Assembly (NCBI RefSeq): GCF_027744825.2
Contig: NC_071347.1
Span: 8,989,501-9,053,500 of the forward strand
From: Synchiropus splendidus
Lineage: Eukaryota > Chordata > Actinopteri > Syngnathiformes > Callionymidae
Reading direction: 5' to 3'
Length of the DNA stretch: 64,000 nt
Positions 37,511 through 48,800 of the stretch are shown here, one piece after another. The position numbers were made by a program, and so were the translations under genes. Numbering within the stretch: the first letter of the stretch is position 1; each line of letters opens with the position of its first letter. Under the pieces are notes generated by a model, which had not been told where the DNA came from, ran no database searches, and saw only the letters and a program-made list of their open reading frames with translations.

Positions 37511-39760
37511 CCATCCATTCACAAACTAAATTAAAACTCAACTCATGTATTCCGCGTGTGTGTCCGTGGAAACTTTTCGCCTCATCGCAGTTTCAACTTC
37601 CCTGATGGATGAGAAGGAAAAAGCCCAGCGCATCTGTTTTCTTCCGCAACATCTGCTTCATCTCGCAGCTGTCTTAAGATTGTGAGAGTTGATTCATGCA
37701 CGGCAGGAGCCACGTTAGATTGGCCTAAAAAAAAAAACAGGTGTTTCGAGGGAATTTACTTGTCCACATGTAAAATGAAAGGCAATATGGATGAGCTTTC
37801 AAAGACACGACCTTCACATCAAGTTTTCACTAAACCAGTTTGTCCATGAATGCCCTCTGTGAAGCAGATGAATTTGTCCATAAGTTTATTTGCTCAGATT
37901 TTTTTTTTTATTATTGCCAGTAGTTTACAGATGTCATCATAAATGTACCTCTCAAGAAATTATAAAACATGAATCACAAAGACTCTTGTATAATAACTGG
38001 CCGTGGTTCATCGCTGCTCTTTGTGTCGATTGTGTCCTATTGACTTCATCAAGCAGCCTTTACTAATGACTTATATTGTAGTCAAAGGTCTCATTATTGT
38101 TTCATATAATTCATCAGCAGCAGGAAAGCACAGCAAAGAGAGATGTTTGAAAAGCCTTTTTTGATTGACTGTGGTTACTGAGGCTATTAAAATGTTAGTT
38201 TTGCATAATAACTGTTTAATTCTTCTCACACTCCGCATTGATTTTTTTTAGTGATCTGACGGATTCTTGGCAAGAATTCCAAATTCAAAAGTTATTTGGT
38301 GAACTCCAGTCGTCCCCATCGACGCCTTCATGCAAAATGGTATCGCCTTTAGCTGCCTGCATCTAATTCAATATTCAGGTGCTTGCCGGCTACGATTAGG
38401 ACGGGTGTACGTCCGATGGACTGGTTTCTTCTTGTTAAATCGACTGTGCGCGGCATCAGCCTATCTGCTTCCTGTTCCCTCACAAGGAAGTGCGTATTAC
38501 GCCACAGAGCAGCAGTTGATTGCAGTTTTAATGTTGGAGTATTCTGCTGACATCAGCACAGCACAGCGTCCTCACATCTTCCACTGCAGACGACAAAAAA
38601 AACATCTTTAACCAACTGCTTGTTGAGCATCTCTAGGTGTCAAATTCAAGGCTTGGGGCGCTAACCTCGCCAAGATGTCGCTATATGTGTTCCAGATTTA
38701 TAAATATGTAGAGTTTGACTCAAAAATAGATTTAAAAAAAAAGGTCAGCATTTAAAATTTTGTTGATGAAAGATGAATAAGTGAGTGTATGTTTCTGCTT
38801 CAAGGTGAAAAACGGTGTATCTAGTGTGGAAAAATTAGACTGAAATTGATTTCTATATTCACCATGCGATAAGTGGAAGAGTACATAACAAGCTGAGTTT
38901 GCCATTCCATATCATGTCCACATCTTTTCATGTCCATTAGTAACAGATTTTTATTTTATTTTCTTATCATCTATAGAATAGAGGTATGGAAACATCAGTT
39001 GAACTCAAGTATGCTCGCATGATATGTTGAGGACGGTGTTATGCTGCCAGTTCTGGTTGCACTGCTGTCTCATCTGCCCTCACAGAGAGACATGGAAGTC
39101 CTTGAGCAGAAAAAATTGGTTTTGGTTGAACTGCAGCTGCATCTTGTCGCCTTCATGACCTGACTATTGCAAAATATCCCATTCGTAGTCGCTGGCACAT
39201 CTTTTTCACGGCACCCTGAAAACCCAACTATCCTTTCTCCCTTAAAAAAAAGGCTAAATAACCACTGATGCACTTTTTTCTCTCCAAATTCAATCATCTT
39301 ATTTTGACTAATTGCGATGGATCGGGGGCAGCAAATGCCATCAAGTGGCCAAATGGGTTTCAATTAGCCCCTCTAATCATATATAGCCAAACTGTCAATC
39401 TGAAACTGACTTGGCGACTGGCGTGAAGACGCTGGAGTAGATGAGCTGAGACGCAAAAAGAAAGTGATTCCTTGGAGAGGAGCAAAAATAAATAAGAGCG
39501 CTTTTATTCAGTTGGGTGGAAAGCGGGGTGAACTGGTGACATCAAGACCGCTGGTCACAACATTATCGCCAGGTTTATACACTGCTGCCCTCTATTGGTG
39601 GGGGTGTTTGTGAAGCAGACTGTTTTTTAAAATGCGTTGTGACATCACATTGACATGCAGCAGCTACAGTTTGGGGGAGATACGGTGGCACAATTCCATG
39701 TCATTCATTCACCACTTATTGATGTCTGTAACTACGAGTTGTGCTAGATTGATCCCACAG
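37511..39760. other. non-coding sequence, no gene seen
   Basis: This is AT-rich sequence without a recognised exon or repeat. Confidence 0.4.
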
Positions 39761-39879
39761 TGTGTGGAAAAAAAGTGTGGAAGAATTTGAGGCGTTGAGG
39801 CATTGGCATATATAAATAATTGAAATCAAAATGATGCATTGATTTCCTCAAATGCCACTGCACTAATGCCTGAGAGGAT

Positions 39880-40300
39880 AACTGAGCAGCGAACAGTTCA
39901 ACAATGTTATTCACAAGAGTCCTGCAACAGTCCAAAACACAGTCACTAATAATCAGGAGTCCAAAATGTCCATCAAACCAGGACGAAAACAAACAAGCAA
40001 CCAAGGGAGCAGAAGCACACACGGATGTCAGGACAGCACAACTAAGAAGCTCAGGCACCAAGCCAAATACAAAAACTTCCAAGAGTCTGAGGTGCGAGGG
40101 CACAGGCAGGGTTTTCACCAGTCTGGAGTCTTGACAATCTGGCGTACGACACTGGAACCAGGTGGGATATAGAGGCAGACTCCTCCAGCAGGAGATTGCA
40201 GGATTAGTTCCAGCTGTATGCAATAAGTGAAGCTCAAAAGAATAGAGGTGAGGACAGCGGAAAAGCAGGAGCATAGCAAAACCCCCCAAAAAAAAAAAGC
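39880..40300. repeat. dispersed repeat, LTR-like, unclassified
   Basis: The stretch around GTCTTGACAATCTGGCG and CTCCAGCAGGAGATTGCAGG resembles an abundant fish repeat, possibly an LTR or untranslated retroelement sequence. It is followed by a poly(A)-like run at 40285-40299. The 198-codon minus-strand frame that spans it (39744-40340) is the longest frame outside mlycd apart from mlycd exon 1. It is rich in Leu/Ser/Phe, has no recognisable domain and crosses the repeat boundary, so I do not call it a gene. Confidence 0.35.
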
Positions 40301-40339
40301 AGATCACCACAACCGCCTTCCAATCAGCCCTACCTGTCA

Positions 40340-40806
40340 ATATGGAGGGACTTCTACATTCATTTCATCCGTATTTCTGCACGTTTCCCCAAAGCTCACA
40401 GATACAGACAAAACAGAACAGTACACCCCAGAAATAGAGGGGACAGTGTTGCTGCTACAGCCCAATTCATGGCTCTAATGAGACATGAAGAAGACATAAA
40501 AATGGCGGAAATTCTGCTAAATCCAGTCGCGATATATTTACTGGCCTCTCGGACCACCACCTCCTACAATGCTGCCTCTGTTTCAGCTTTAGTAGAGGTT
40601 ATCTTTACTTTTTCCTCAGTTATGTTTGTTTTGCAGTTTGTTGTTGTCATAAAGTTTTGACTGTGAGCTGCTCCCCCTGGTGGATATATTGGTGAACAGC
40701 AATACCAAGTAAAGAACTCATGGACGTATGTGATCAGTGACAGAAGCATTGTTTGAAATGGACGGCTACTATTTCATACATAAGGGGAACACAAATGGTC
40801 CTTTAA
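40340..40806 (+). mobile_element. inverted-repeat element (MITE-like), copy A
   Basis: This copy shares several blocks with copy B at 47.8-48.2 kb. Examples are CATTTCATCCGTATTTCTGC, ACAGTGTTGCTGCTAC, GACATGAAGAAGACATAA followed by ATGGCGGAAATTCT, and TATGTGATCAGTGACAGAA. Its right end, CAAATGGTCCTTTAA at 40792-40806, is the inverted complement of the left end of copy B (TTAAAGGCCCATT) with one or two mismatches. The left end of copy A is lost. No transposase is encoded. The superfamily is unknown. Confidence 0.6.
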
Positions 40807-41224
40807 GGTCACCCACATGATGCATTGCACACAAACTGCACGTACAATTTTGGGAAGATTTTCAGACTCTTTGGTGGTGGTTTTCAGTAGATTTCGACAG
40901 TTGAATTGTCTCTACCATTCCACCCAGGAGTGGAAGGTTTATTGACGCATGCATCCTCGCAGCTGCCACTCACATGTTGGGCTCTTTTAAGAAGTGGCTA
41001 AAACCTGGAAAAGTTAGCGTTAGAAAACGCAGCATACTATTAAATCACTAAAGTGAAACAACTTTCCTATGATTGACAAAATGTCTTGTTTCCAATTGGT
41101 TGAGACTGCGCATTCGCAACCGCAGCCCAGGTTCAATGTCACAGTCAAGACGTTGTGATCTCAGCGACCATCTTCCAGCATCTGGGGTTGTCACTACCAG
41201 TCAGCCTCCTCCACTTTAACCTAT
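40807..41224. other. non-coding sequence, no gene seen
   Basis: Nothing is recognised. Confidence 0.4.
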
Positions 41225-41335
41225 CATGTGCACCCACCACTCCTCTTCATGTCCTCATTTACTGCATCCATGAACCTCTCTGCTTGTCTTCCTCTCCATT
41301 ACCTTTATCTCCAACATTCCTTTTTCACTTTAAAT
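41225..41335 (-). mobile_element. RTE-like scrap, minus strand
   Basis: The plus-strand sequence CTTCATGTCCTCATTTACTG, then CATGAACCTCTC and GTCTTCCTCTCCA, parallels the RTE piece at 3746-3800 and the one at 63343-63390. The resemblance ends at about 41335. It is strongly decayed. Confidence 0.45.
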
Positions 41336-43310
41336 CACACCCTTTCACTGTTACTGGCACTCTCTCAAAGACTAGCAAATCATGTCCTCCGTGGAAATAA
41401 ATTGCAAAATGGAAATAATCGCCACCCTGTTTATAAAGAAATGGCTGGTTTACCTCAAGAATCTTGAAGAAATAAGATGTATGCTGTGTCAAGATCTGGA
41501 GACCATTTCCAGATGCGTTGGAGGGGGACAATGACTGATCCACCATACATGTATTTGTGTTGCTGGCATTTAATATGTATTACTTTTTCTAGTTATTACA
41601 CTTGATTATTCTGTGTTGCTTTTTGTGTTTTTTGGGTGGTGGGTCATTGTTTGTGTCCTCTTCACTCGGCCGCAAATTGGATGCATCTGTGCCGCTGGAA
41701 CAATGATCGGCCTTGTGTTCCCTTCTGTGTAGCAGATGTGTGTTTTCATACTAGATTCAGCAAATGATTGTTTATAAGCACAATGATGCTCATTTGATTT
41801 CCCACTACATATCCAATGATTTTCAGTTTTAGTCATACCGCTCTCGCAGCCATTTTCCCTTTAAGGGTTTTTCTCTTCAGACGTGTTTCAGCTCTAGATA
41901 AGTCCCACACCGGGTCATGAATTCCGGAAAGCATTGGTCTTAGATGACTTGACATGTTTTTTGGTGTGGCAAAACTTTGTTCTCACAAAGATCTAAAAGG
42001 ATATGAAGTGGAAAAAAAAAACATTTGAACTTGAGTGAATGAAAAACAGGTCTTAATTAAATCATCTGTTTTCCCTACCTGCTGTACAAATCATTGTCAT
42101 TCCTCATGGAGTGTAACCAGGTGTGAAGCCTCTCGGTTTGAATCTCACGCATCTACCCAACAAATTCCACTACTGAGGTGGAATCACCACTTTGAAATAT
42201 CAGACAGTTTCAAATTGATTGTAATTTCTTCTCCGGTTCATCTGCAGAGTAATACCAGGTTTGTCAGATCTGGTTTTCCATCAAATGAAGATTGGTCTCG
42301 GAAAAAATTTCCCTTTTGAAATTGTTTTAATCTGATTAGATTGATGGAAGGTGCAGCCTTCCACGGACCGTGCGGCGGCGCTTTTCAAAAGTTCCCGTGA
42401 AATTAAAGGCTTAGTCCAACTAACTGGACTTTGAACTCCAGTTGGAATATTAGGTGTGCAACAGAAAATATGTATTGTTGACAGACATTACTTTACATCC
42501 GCCGTTGTATTTTTTAAAAATATTATTATTTATTTTTAATATTACCATAATTTTTATTATTATTGAAGTAAGTTACATTTTTTGTTGTGATCGTTCGATT
42601 TCTGCAGGGATGTATTTTTTTGAACAGTGTTGCTTGTAATAGCTTTAATGTTAGTTTTCTGCTGTAAAAACCCAAACTTCCCAATTGTGGGAAGGCAGTT
42701 CTAATCTAATCTTTCTGGTGACATTTTGCTCCAGGTGGATTATGAAAAAAGGTATGATGCGCAGCAGCGAAGGGCTTTTATGAGGGGCTTCTCCTTCCCC
42801 TAGTTGGGCGGAGAGTATATAAAATATCTTTCCGGGCAAAAGTAACTAATATTTTGTTGACTGTCTCCTGGAGTCACTGTGTTTCTACCCTTCTTTTACT
42901 TTTTTTTTCACAGCACTCAGCTGCAGGTGTTTTCTTCCAGGCACAATGATTTTTTGGTGTTTGGATTTGGAGAAATTGGAATCATCAGTTCCTGAGTTTC
43001 CGATGTAATTTTTGAAAAAATTGAAGCAGTTTTTATAAAAGTGATTCCACTGAAGAGGCAGGTAGAAATGGCATCCCACAGGAAGGAGGACGCTCAAACT
43101 GTGTTTTGGCCAGCATTCGGGATTTGTGTAACATTCTGCATGTAAATGCTGAAACAGCACATCGTAACTACGTAACTATCAAAACGTCTGGTGTCTTTGA
43201 AGTGAGAGGTCATTTACATTTTTAAATCGTGCTGTTCAGATTACATTGAGTTGCCTTTAATTGAGATTATTGTTATCATTAGTGAGAAACTTTTTTTGTT
43301 TTATTTAATT
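41336..43310. other. non-coding sequence, no gene seen
   Basis: This is AT-rich sequence. A box-B-like GGTTTGAATCTC at 42137 has no A box or cloverleaf around it. Confidence 0.4.
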
Positions 43311-43962
43311 GCGGATGCACCGAATATTCAGTGGTCGAATATATTCGCCCGAATAGTGCAAAAATATGGCAACATTCGGCTTCAGTGACTCATGGCCACT
43401 GAAGCCGATAACACGACATGAAGGAATGGGTGTTTCAAATGGAAAAATATATCTAAGGTGAAAAGAACTCGAGACCACTGACGGAATTCTCACAACCCAC
43501 TTCACCATTCTCGAAACACCATAAAAATCTGGCAACACAATCCTCCAGTAGTGAACGTGTCGACTCTGCAGCTTGCTGCTTGGTGAGCTGGTGACCGAAC
43601 AGGAGCCATTTAACTCAAGTGGAAATGATTTTGACTTTCGGACCCATGCCTGATATGTTGTGTTGTAGAGCGAGAATAGAATTGCAGTTTGCAATGAGTG
43701 TTCAACCAGACGATCTAGAGCCTTCTGTATACATTATTAGCCTGTTATACATTATATACATATACATTATACATATATCTTTTTTTGTTATTTTCTTATT
43801 ATTATTTTTATTGGAAAGTCTTACTTAAGAAATATACACAATAACTTTCTTTATCTATGTAAATGTGTTCTCACTATTGTATTCAGTATTATTCGGCTTT
43901 GGCCAAGCATTTAAAATTTTATTCAGCATTCGGCTTCACTTTTTCAATTCGGTGCATCTCTA
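43311..43962. mobile_element. non-autonomous hAT-like element, about 650 bp
   Basis: GATGCACCGAAT at 43314-43325 and its complement ATTCGGTGCATC at 43947-43958 form terminal inverted repeats. Next to both ends are ATTCGG/CCGAAT-rich subterminal repeats, typical of abundant fish hAT-type elements. The flanks are TA-rich (ATTTAATT on the left, ATTAATTA on the right) and may be a decayed 8-bp target duplication, but they do not match exactly. There is no transposase. A TATACAT-rich tract lies inside at about 43740-43775. Confidence 0.75.
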
Positions 43963-44965
43963 TTAATTAATACACATGCTTTCACACCACAAGGAGTAAT
44001 AGAATGTTTTTATGTAACAAATTATGACATGGATGAGTTTGAACTGTTCATATTTGGTTTAATTAGAATGTTTTTAACATGACTTCACAAAAAGACTCTC
44101 CTTTACAGCCTTTTATAAGATCAGAAAGAACTGAAAAGCCTCTGCGTAGTCGGTTATTTAATTTTGTAATTCAGATTGCAGAATGATCACCATTTCTCTG
44201 ATTCTCATGGGAAATTTGAGGCAGACCGCTTTATTAATTTGCCTGAATGGAGGGCTGTTTTCAACAATTAAAAACGGACAGACTGATTCTGATGCAGCGC
44301 CGTTTGTGGCCTTTAGTTTCATGCCAATGATTCATTCAGAGTGGCCGCTGCAGCGTGATTGTCAACAGAACCTCATCTCTCAAGGGCATCCCTTAAACAA
44401 CTCTCCTATTTATGCCTTCCCCCTTTCATCACAAGCGAACACCATCAATCCGGCTATTTACTTTAAGTTTATTTCTCACTCCATTAGTTTCTAGGACACA
44501 GAGCCATGCGCTGAGCTAAGAAGGAGGGAGGGAAGACAGATACGGTGGGTGGGGGCAGGGTGGGATAAAAGGAAAGTTTAGCGCCATGGAGACATAAAAT
44601 GTAATTTCACAGTCAACTTGCTGTGATACATTATTTCACAACAATGGGCTGCGGACTGATATGAGGCCAGCTTGGCACCTGCACACGGCAGTTAGAACGT
44701 CTGTAGCGTCTCTCAGGAGAGTTCGGTAATGTGAGCAGCGTGTTAGAGATGAGAATCTCACCTGGGCAAACAAAAGGATGGAGCCCGATGGATCCACATG
44801 AGGATGCTCAAATGAAAACTATGAGCGGTCCTCAGGGCCGGCTGAAGAAAATATCTGTTGTTTCAGAGAAAATATTTCCCCTGGGAAGCAAGAACACAAC
44901 ACCTTCTGGATGTGAAGTCTTTTAAATACAGAAGTCCGTTGAGCGGTGAAGAAGTCCAAACATCG
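43963..44965. other. non-coding sequence downstream of mlycd
   Basis: No exon is seen. The part 44,200-44,600 is repeat-poor. If the distal poly(A) signal is used, the mlycd 3' UTR would end around 44,945. Confidence 0.4.
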
Positions 44966-44971
44966 TTTATT
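44966..44971 (-). terminator. candidate mlycd poly(A) signal, AATAAA
   Basis: TTTATT on the plus strand is AATAAA on the minus strand, about 310 bases after the mlycd stop codon. A nearer ATTAAA variant lies at 45261-45266, only about 18 bases past the stop. Which one is used cannot be decided from the sequence. Confidence 0.4.
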
Positions 44972-45283
44972 CCAGCAGCTGCACTCGCTCATCGCTCTTG
45001 CCTCACCATTACACACACTGTTATCCAGAAACACGCTGCACCATTGATAGATGCCTCGTGCTTCATTAGCCGCACTCTCTCAGCCTGTGAAGCACTTGCA
45101 CAATACAAAACGGCCTCTGCATCAAATTCAATGAGGCAAAAAAAAGATGCAAGCATATGCACTACGGAAGATGGAATCAGTTCACGCCTGACAAACTCTC
45201 AGCATTTAACAGTTTCTATTACTGGTTGAACAGTCAGATATAGAGATTTACAGAGACATTTTTAATCACAAAAGGTCCAGGTC

Positions 45284-45829
45284 TCAAAGTTTGCTGTTCT
45301 TCTGGAATTGTGACACAAGCCCCAGCACTTGCTCCGATGCATTGATCACCTTGTTTTGCAGGTAAAGTGCGCTGTTTGTCGACGTTTCGTTCAAGAAGTA
45401 ACGATAGTTGACCATGATCCCACATGAATTGGCAGCACCTCTCGGGCTGACGTCTGCCAGCCAGTTAATGCGCCACATGGTGGCACCGTTTTGCAAGTGG
45501 AAGTTGGCGACTGGGTTCAGGGCGTAGCCCCGCCTCTTCTCCCCGTACAGGTACCAGGCACAGAGTCGCATCAGGACAGGCTCGAGGACGTTTGACAGGT
45601 GTTCAGAGCGCATCCATTCACTGGAGCCGACGACCTTTCGAAGGGAATCCATCACTGAAGCGCCTGGTGCTGGATCGATGGCTTGCTCCACCTCTCGCCA
45701 CTCCTGCTCTGATAAAAGGTCGGAACCACAGCCTTCCTTTCGGTACTGGGTGAGGAGGCCTTGGAGCCAGGACGAGAACCCAGGGATGGGTGAGAGGCTG
45801 GAGAACCTCTCCATGTGAGGGAACTCACT
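45284..45829 (-). CDS. mlycd: mlycd coding exon 5 (terminal)
   Basis: This exon encodes residues 323-503 and the stop. It starts [18 protein letters not shown] after the acceptor CATTCCAG. It carries the catalytic Ser335 and His433 and ends QFQKNSKL before TGA. The linker between [10 protein letters not shown] and the [12 protein letters not shown] block is four residues longer than in the human enzyme. Confidence 0.96.
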   Translation of the reverse strand, partial: SEFPHMERFSSLSPIPGFSSWLQGLLTQYRKEGCGSDLLSEQEWREVEQAIDPAPGASVMDSLRKVVGSSEWMRSEHLSNVLEPVLMRLCAWYLYGEKRRGYALNPVANFHLQNGATMWRINWLADVSPRGAANSCGIMVNYRYFLNETSTNSALYLQNKVINASEQVLGLVSQFQKNSKL

Positions 45830-48800
45830 CTGGAATGCAAAGAGATATTGACAAATGTTTTAATGAAAAGTTTGGCAGCAAAGGCATAGCTTCCAACAAT
45901 GGCTTAGCGCCGTGTAGTGGCGGTTATCTTGCGATACGATATGCATCCTGATACAGGAGTGGTGACGCAAAACATCATGCGATATATTGAGGTACTGTAA
46001 GTTCAGCAATATATTATAATAACAACTATAATTTTAAGGGGGAAATCAGATTATGCAGTACAATATTATGTATGTATATATGTATGTATGAAAACGTGTT
46101 CATTCTTACGACGTCAGTCCAGTTAGATTTTCCGAGGAATCAATTGCTTCCTTAATCAACAAAATGAACTCCAGTGGACAAAAAGATAACGTCCGTATTT
46201 AACACGTCAAAAATGCAACAGCACATCCAAGTATCTATGTATTAAATATTGATCTAGCCCAGTGTTTTTCAACCTTTGTCAAGCCACAGCACACTTGGTT
46301 TATTGAAAATAACCTGTGGCTCACCACCAAAGGAACCTCAGACAAAGTGCACTTGTCCTATAGAAAATCCATATTCATTCTGTTGCTACTGACACTCGCT
46401 CGCTATTTTGCCAGGCTGTTTGCAGAAACAACCTGCAGAAAATGTATTTGTTTCAAATGTGTCCAGAAAGGGGAGGGCAAAATGGCAGCATATATCATGA
46501 TTTATTTACTTTAAATAACTGTTTTGATTTTATCACTTCTTCTCTTTTGCATGATTTTGTTGTAGTTTTGAGTTTTCAGACAGATCCTTAGTATTCTTTG
46601 CCTGAACTTGCTTCATAAAAACAACTATTCTTTCTCTCTTCACATTTTGGAAGAGTTTTATTTTGTATTTATTCACATTTATTTTGTTGCAAATTTCGTT
46701 TTTCGGCAACTTTCACCAACAAGGATCCCTCCCTCCATCGCGTGTGGGAAGAGGCGCGCTGCACACCACAACAGCACTGCTTTGACTGATGGACAGATCT
46801 GCGCATCAATATACTGCAGCGAATGTGAGCACATCCATGTGATCTCCTAACGTTGGTTGCTCGTCTACATGTTCTAATTGACATGATATAATGTGATCAT
46901 ATCGCCTACCTCTATCTCTGGACAAATGAGGTGAAATTGGATCATTTTCCCACCTGACAGCCTCTCACGGCACACTAATGTGCCGCCGCACCCCGGTTGA
47001 AAAACGCTGATCTAGCCGACTTAAACTATCAAAACCATATCATACAATCAAGTAGTGCGATGTTTCAGCAAAAATATCATTACATAATCATGGCAATATT
47101 TGAGCGTATTGATATTTTCGTACACCACTAATCTTTGATCATCCATTGCTTTATCTGGGGACCACAAGGCAGGACGGGTTGACAGGATTTAGTGTCCACA
47201 TCACACAACACAGACAGGACATCAGTCTTAAAATAAAAAACTGCTAGCACTGGCGTAACAAATAAGCAGCTCATGGGTGTGAAAAGTGTATTATATTGAC
47301 ATAATTTAGGGTCTTCATGAGTAGGACGCAAAAGCACACATCAGGACTTTCATATGGAATACCACTGCACCATGCTCTTCATCAGTCCCTGGTACTTTCA
47401 CCTTCTTTTTTTCCCCTCTCTCTCTCCTCTCCTATCCTGGATCCTCACCCAGACTCACTACTACTTTCAGACATGACACTCCTGTCTGCTTTGTGTTCTG
47501 GCCTTCAGGCTGATAAGAGCAGAAGTGATGTGACAGGCAAGGAGTGAAGAGCCGTAGATGAAAGTGAGAGTGTCAGATAAATCCTCTGGAGACGCGCTTA
47601 TTCCTGTTTGCTGAATTGTTTTGCCTTCATCTTACTTTCCTCAGCAATGTATTCTCTGTTCATTTGTCTCGTCTTCTCCCTCAGTTTTCTTCCCCCCATG
47701 TGTCATAGTCTTCTACTTAGTACTGCCATTACACCAGCCACTACCAATGAGACAATGAGTAATTCAGAAATAACTGATTGTGTTGTACGGTAAGTCACAA
47801 GAATTACACATTAAAGGCCCATTCATGTGGAACATTACGTTACGTATGTATCCGGGTGCTCTGTGTTCATTTCTTCGGTATTTCTGCTTGTATGTCCACA
47901 AAACTTGCAGTGACAGACCAAACGGAGCAGTACCACCCGATACAGTGTTGCTGTTACCACCTGATACTTGGCTGTAATGACACATGAAGAAGTCATAACA
48001 ATGGTGGAAATTCTCCAGCCTCCAGTCACGATTTCATTTAACACCGTCTCCTTCAACGCTGCCTCCGTTTTTGTCTTTTGTGCAAGAGGTACACTATAAA
48101 TATGCCTTTCACAGTCGCATGGAAGTACAGTATGTGATCAGTGACGGAAACGTAGTCTGAAATAGACAAGTACAATTTTGTACATACCTGTAAAAGGACC
48201 ATAAATGAGGCTTAACATATTCCTTTATATTGAATGTACGAAGCTAATGGAACAAGGAAAGAAAACTTTTTCTTTTTTTTTTTTTACTTAAAAAGCTCAC
48301 ATTGTCATACATCAGACTATTGGACTTACATCATCATGCTCTGAAACAATAACATTACTGTAATTACCACTGAGATGTTGGCATAGGTTTAAACGAAGAA
48401 AAGATATTTACAAGCTGGCCAGTGCCGGAAGTAAGAGCTGGAGTCAGAAGCAAGAAAAACCCGCCCCATCACCTTAAAATCATGACTGTGACCTTTTCCT
48501 TCCAGCCTAGTCATCAATCCATCATCATAGCAGTCTGTCTCTGCGGCGCCACTGGTGCTCTCTTCACCCCGACATGCGGATGAAGCACTGTCAAAAAGTC
48601 AAAGCCCCCGAAGACTACAAAAAAATAATCACAAGACTCCACTTCACATTTGTCAGACTCAAGGGCCAAATTTTATCCCCCCCACACACACTCCATCCAT
48701 TTCATCACCTGGAAAGTGACAGACTCCTGCCACTAGAAAGTAGTGTTTCGCAAGACTCCAATATCAACAAGTATTCCTGAAATGAGGCACAAAGTTTTAA

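Noticed and set aside
39744..40340. 198-codon minus-strand open frame
   Set aside because: The composition is Leu/Ser/Phe-rich with no recognisable domain. The frame crosses from a dispersed repeat into unrelated sequence and has no promoter or splice context.
42125..42160. Box-B-like motif suggesting a tRNA gene or SINE
   Set aside because: No A box at the right distance, no cloverleaf and no terminator were found.
43305..43694. 129-codon minus-strand open frame
   Set aside because: It lies inside the non-autonomous hAT-like element and has no transposase motif.
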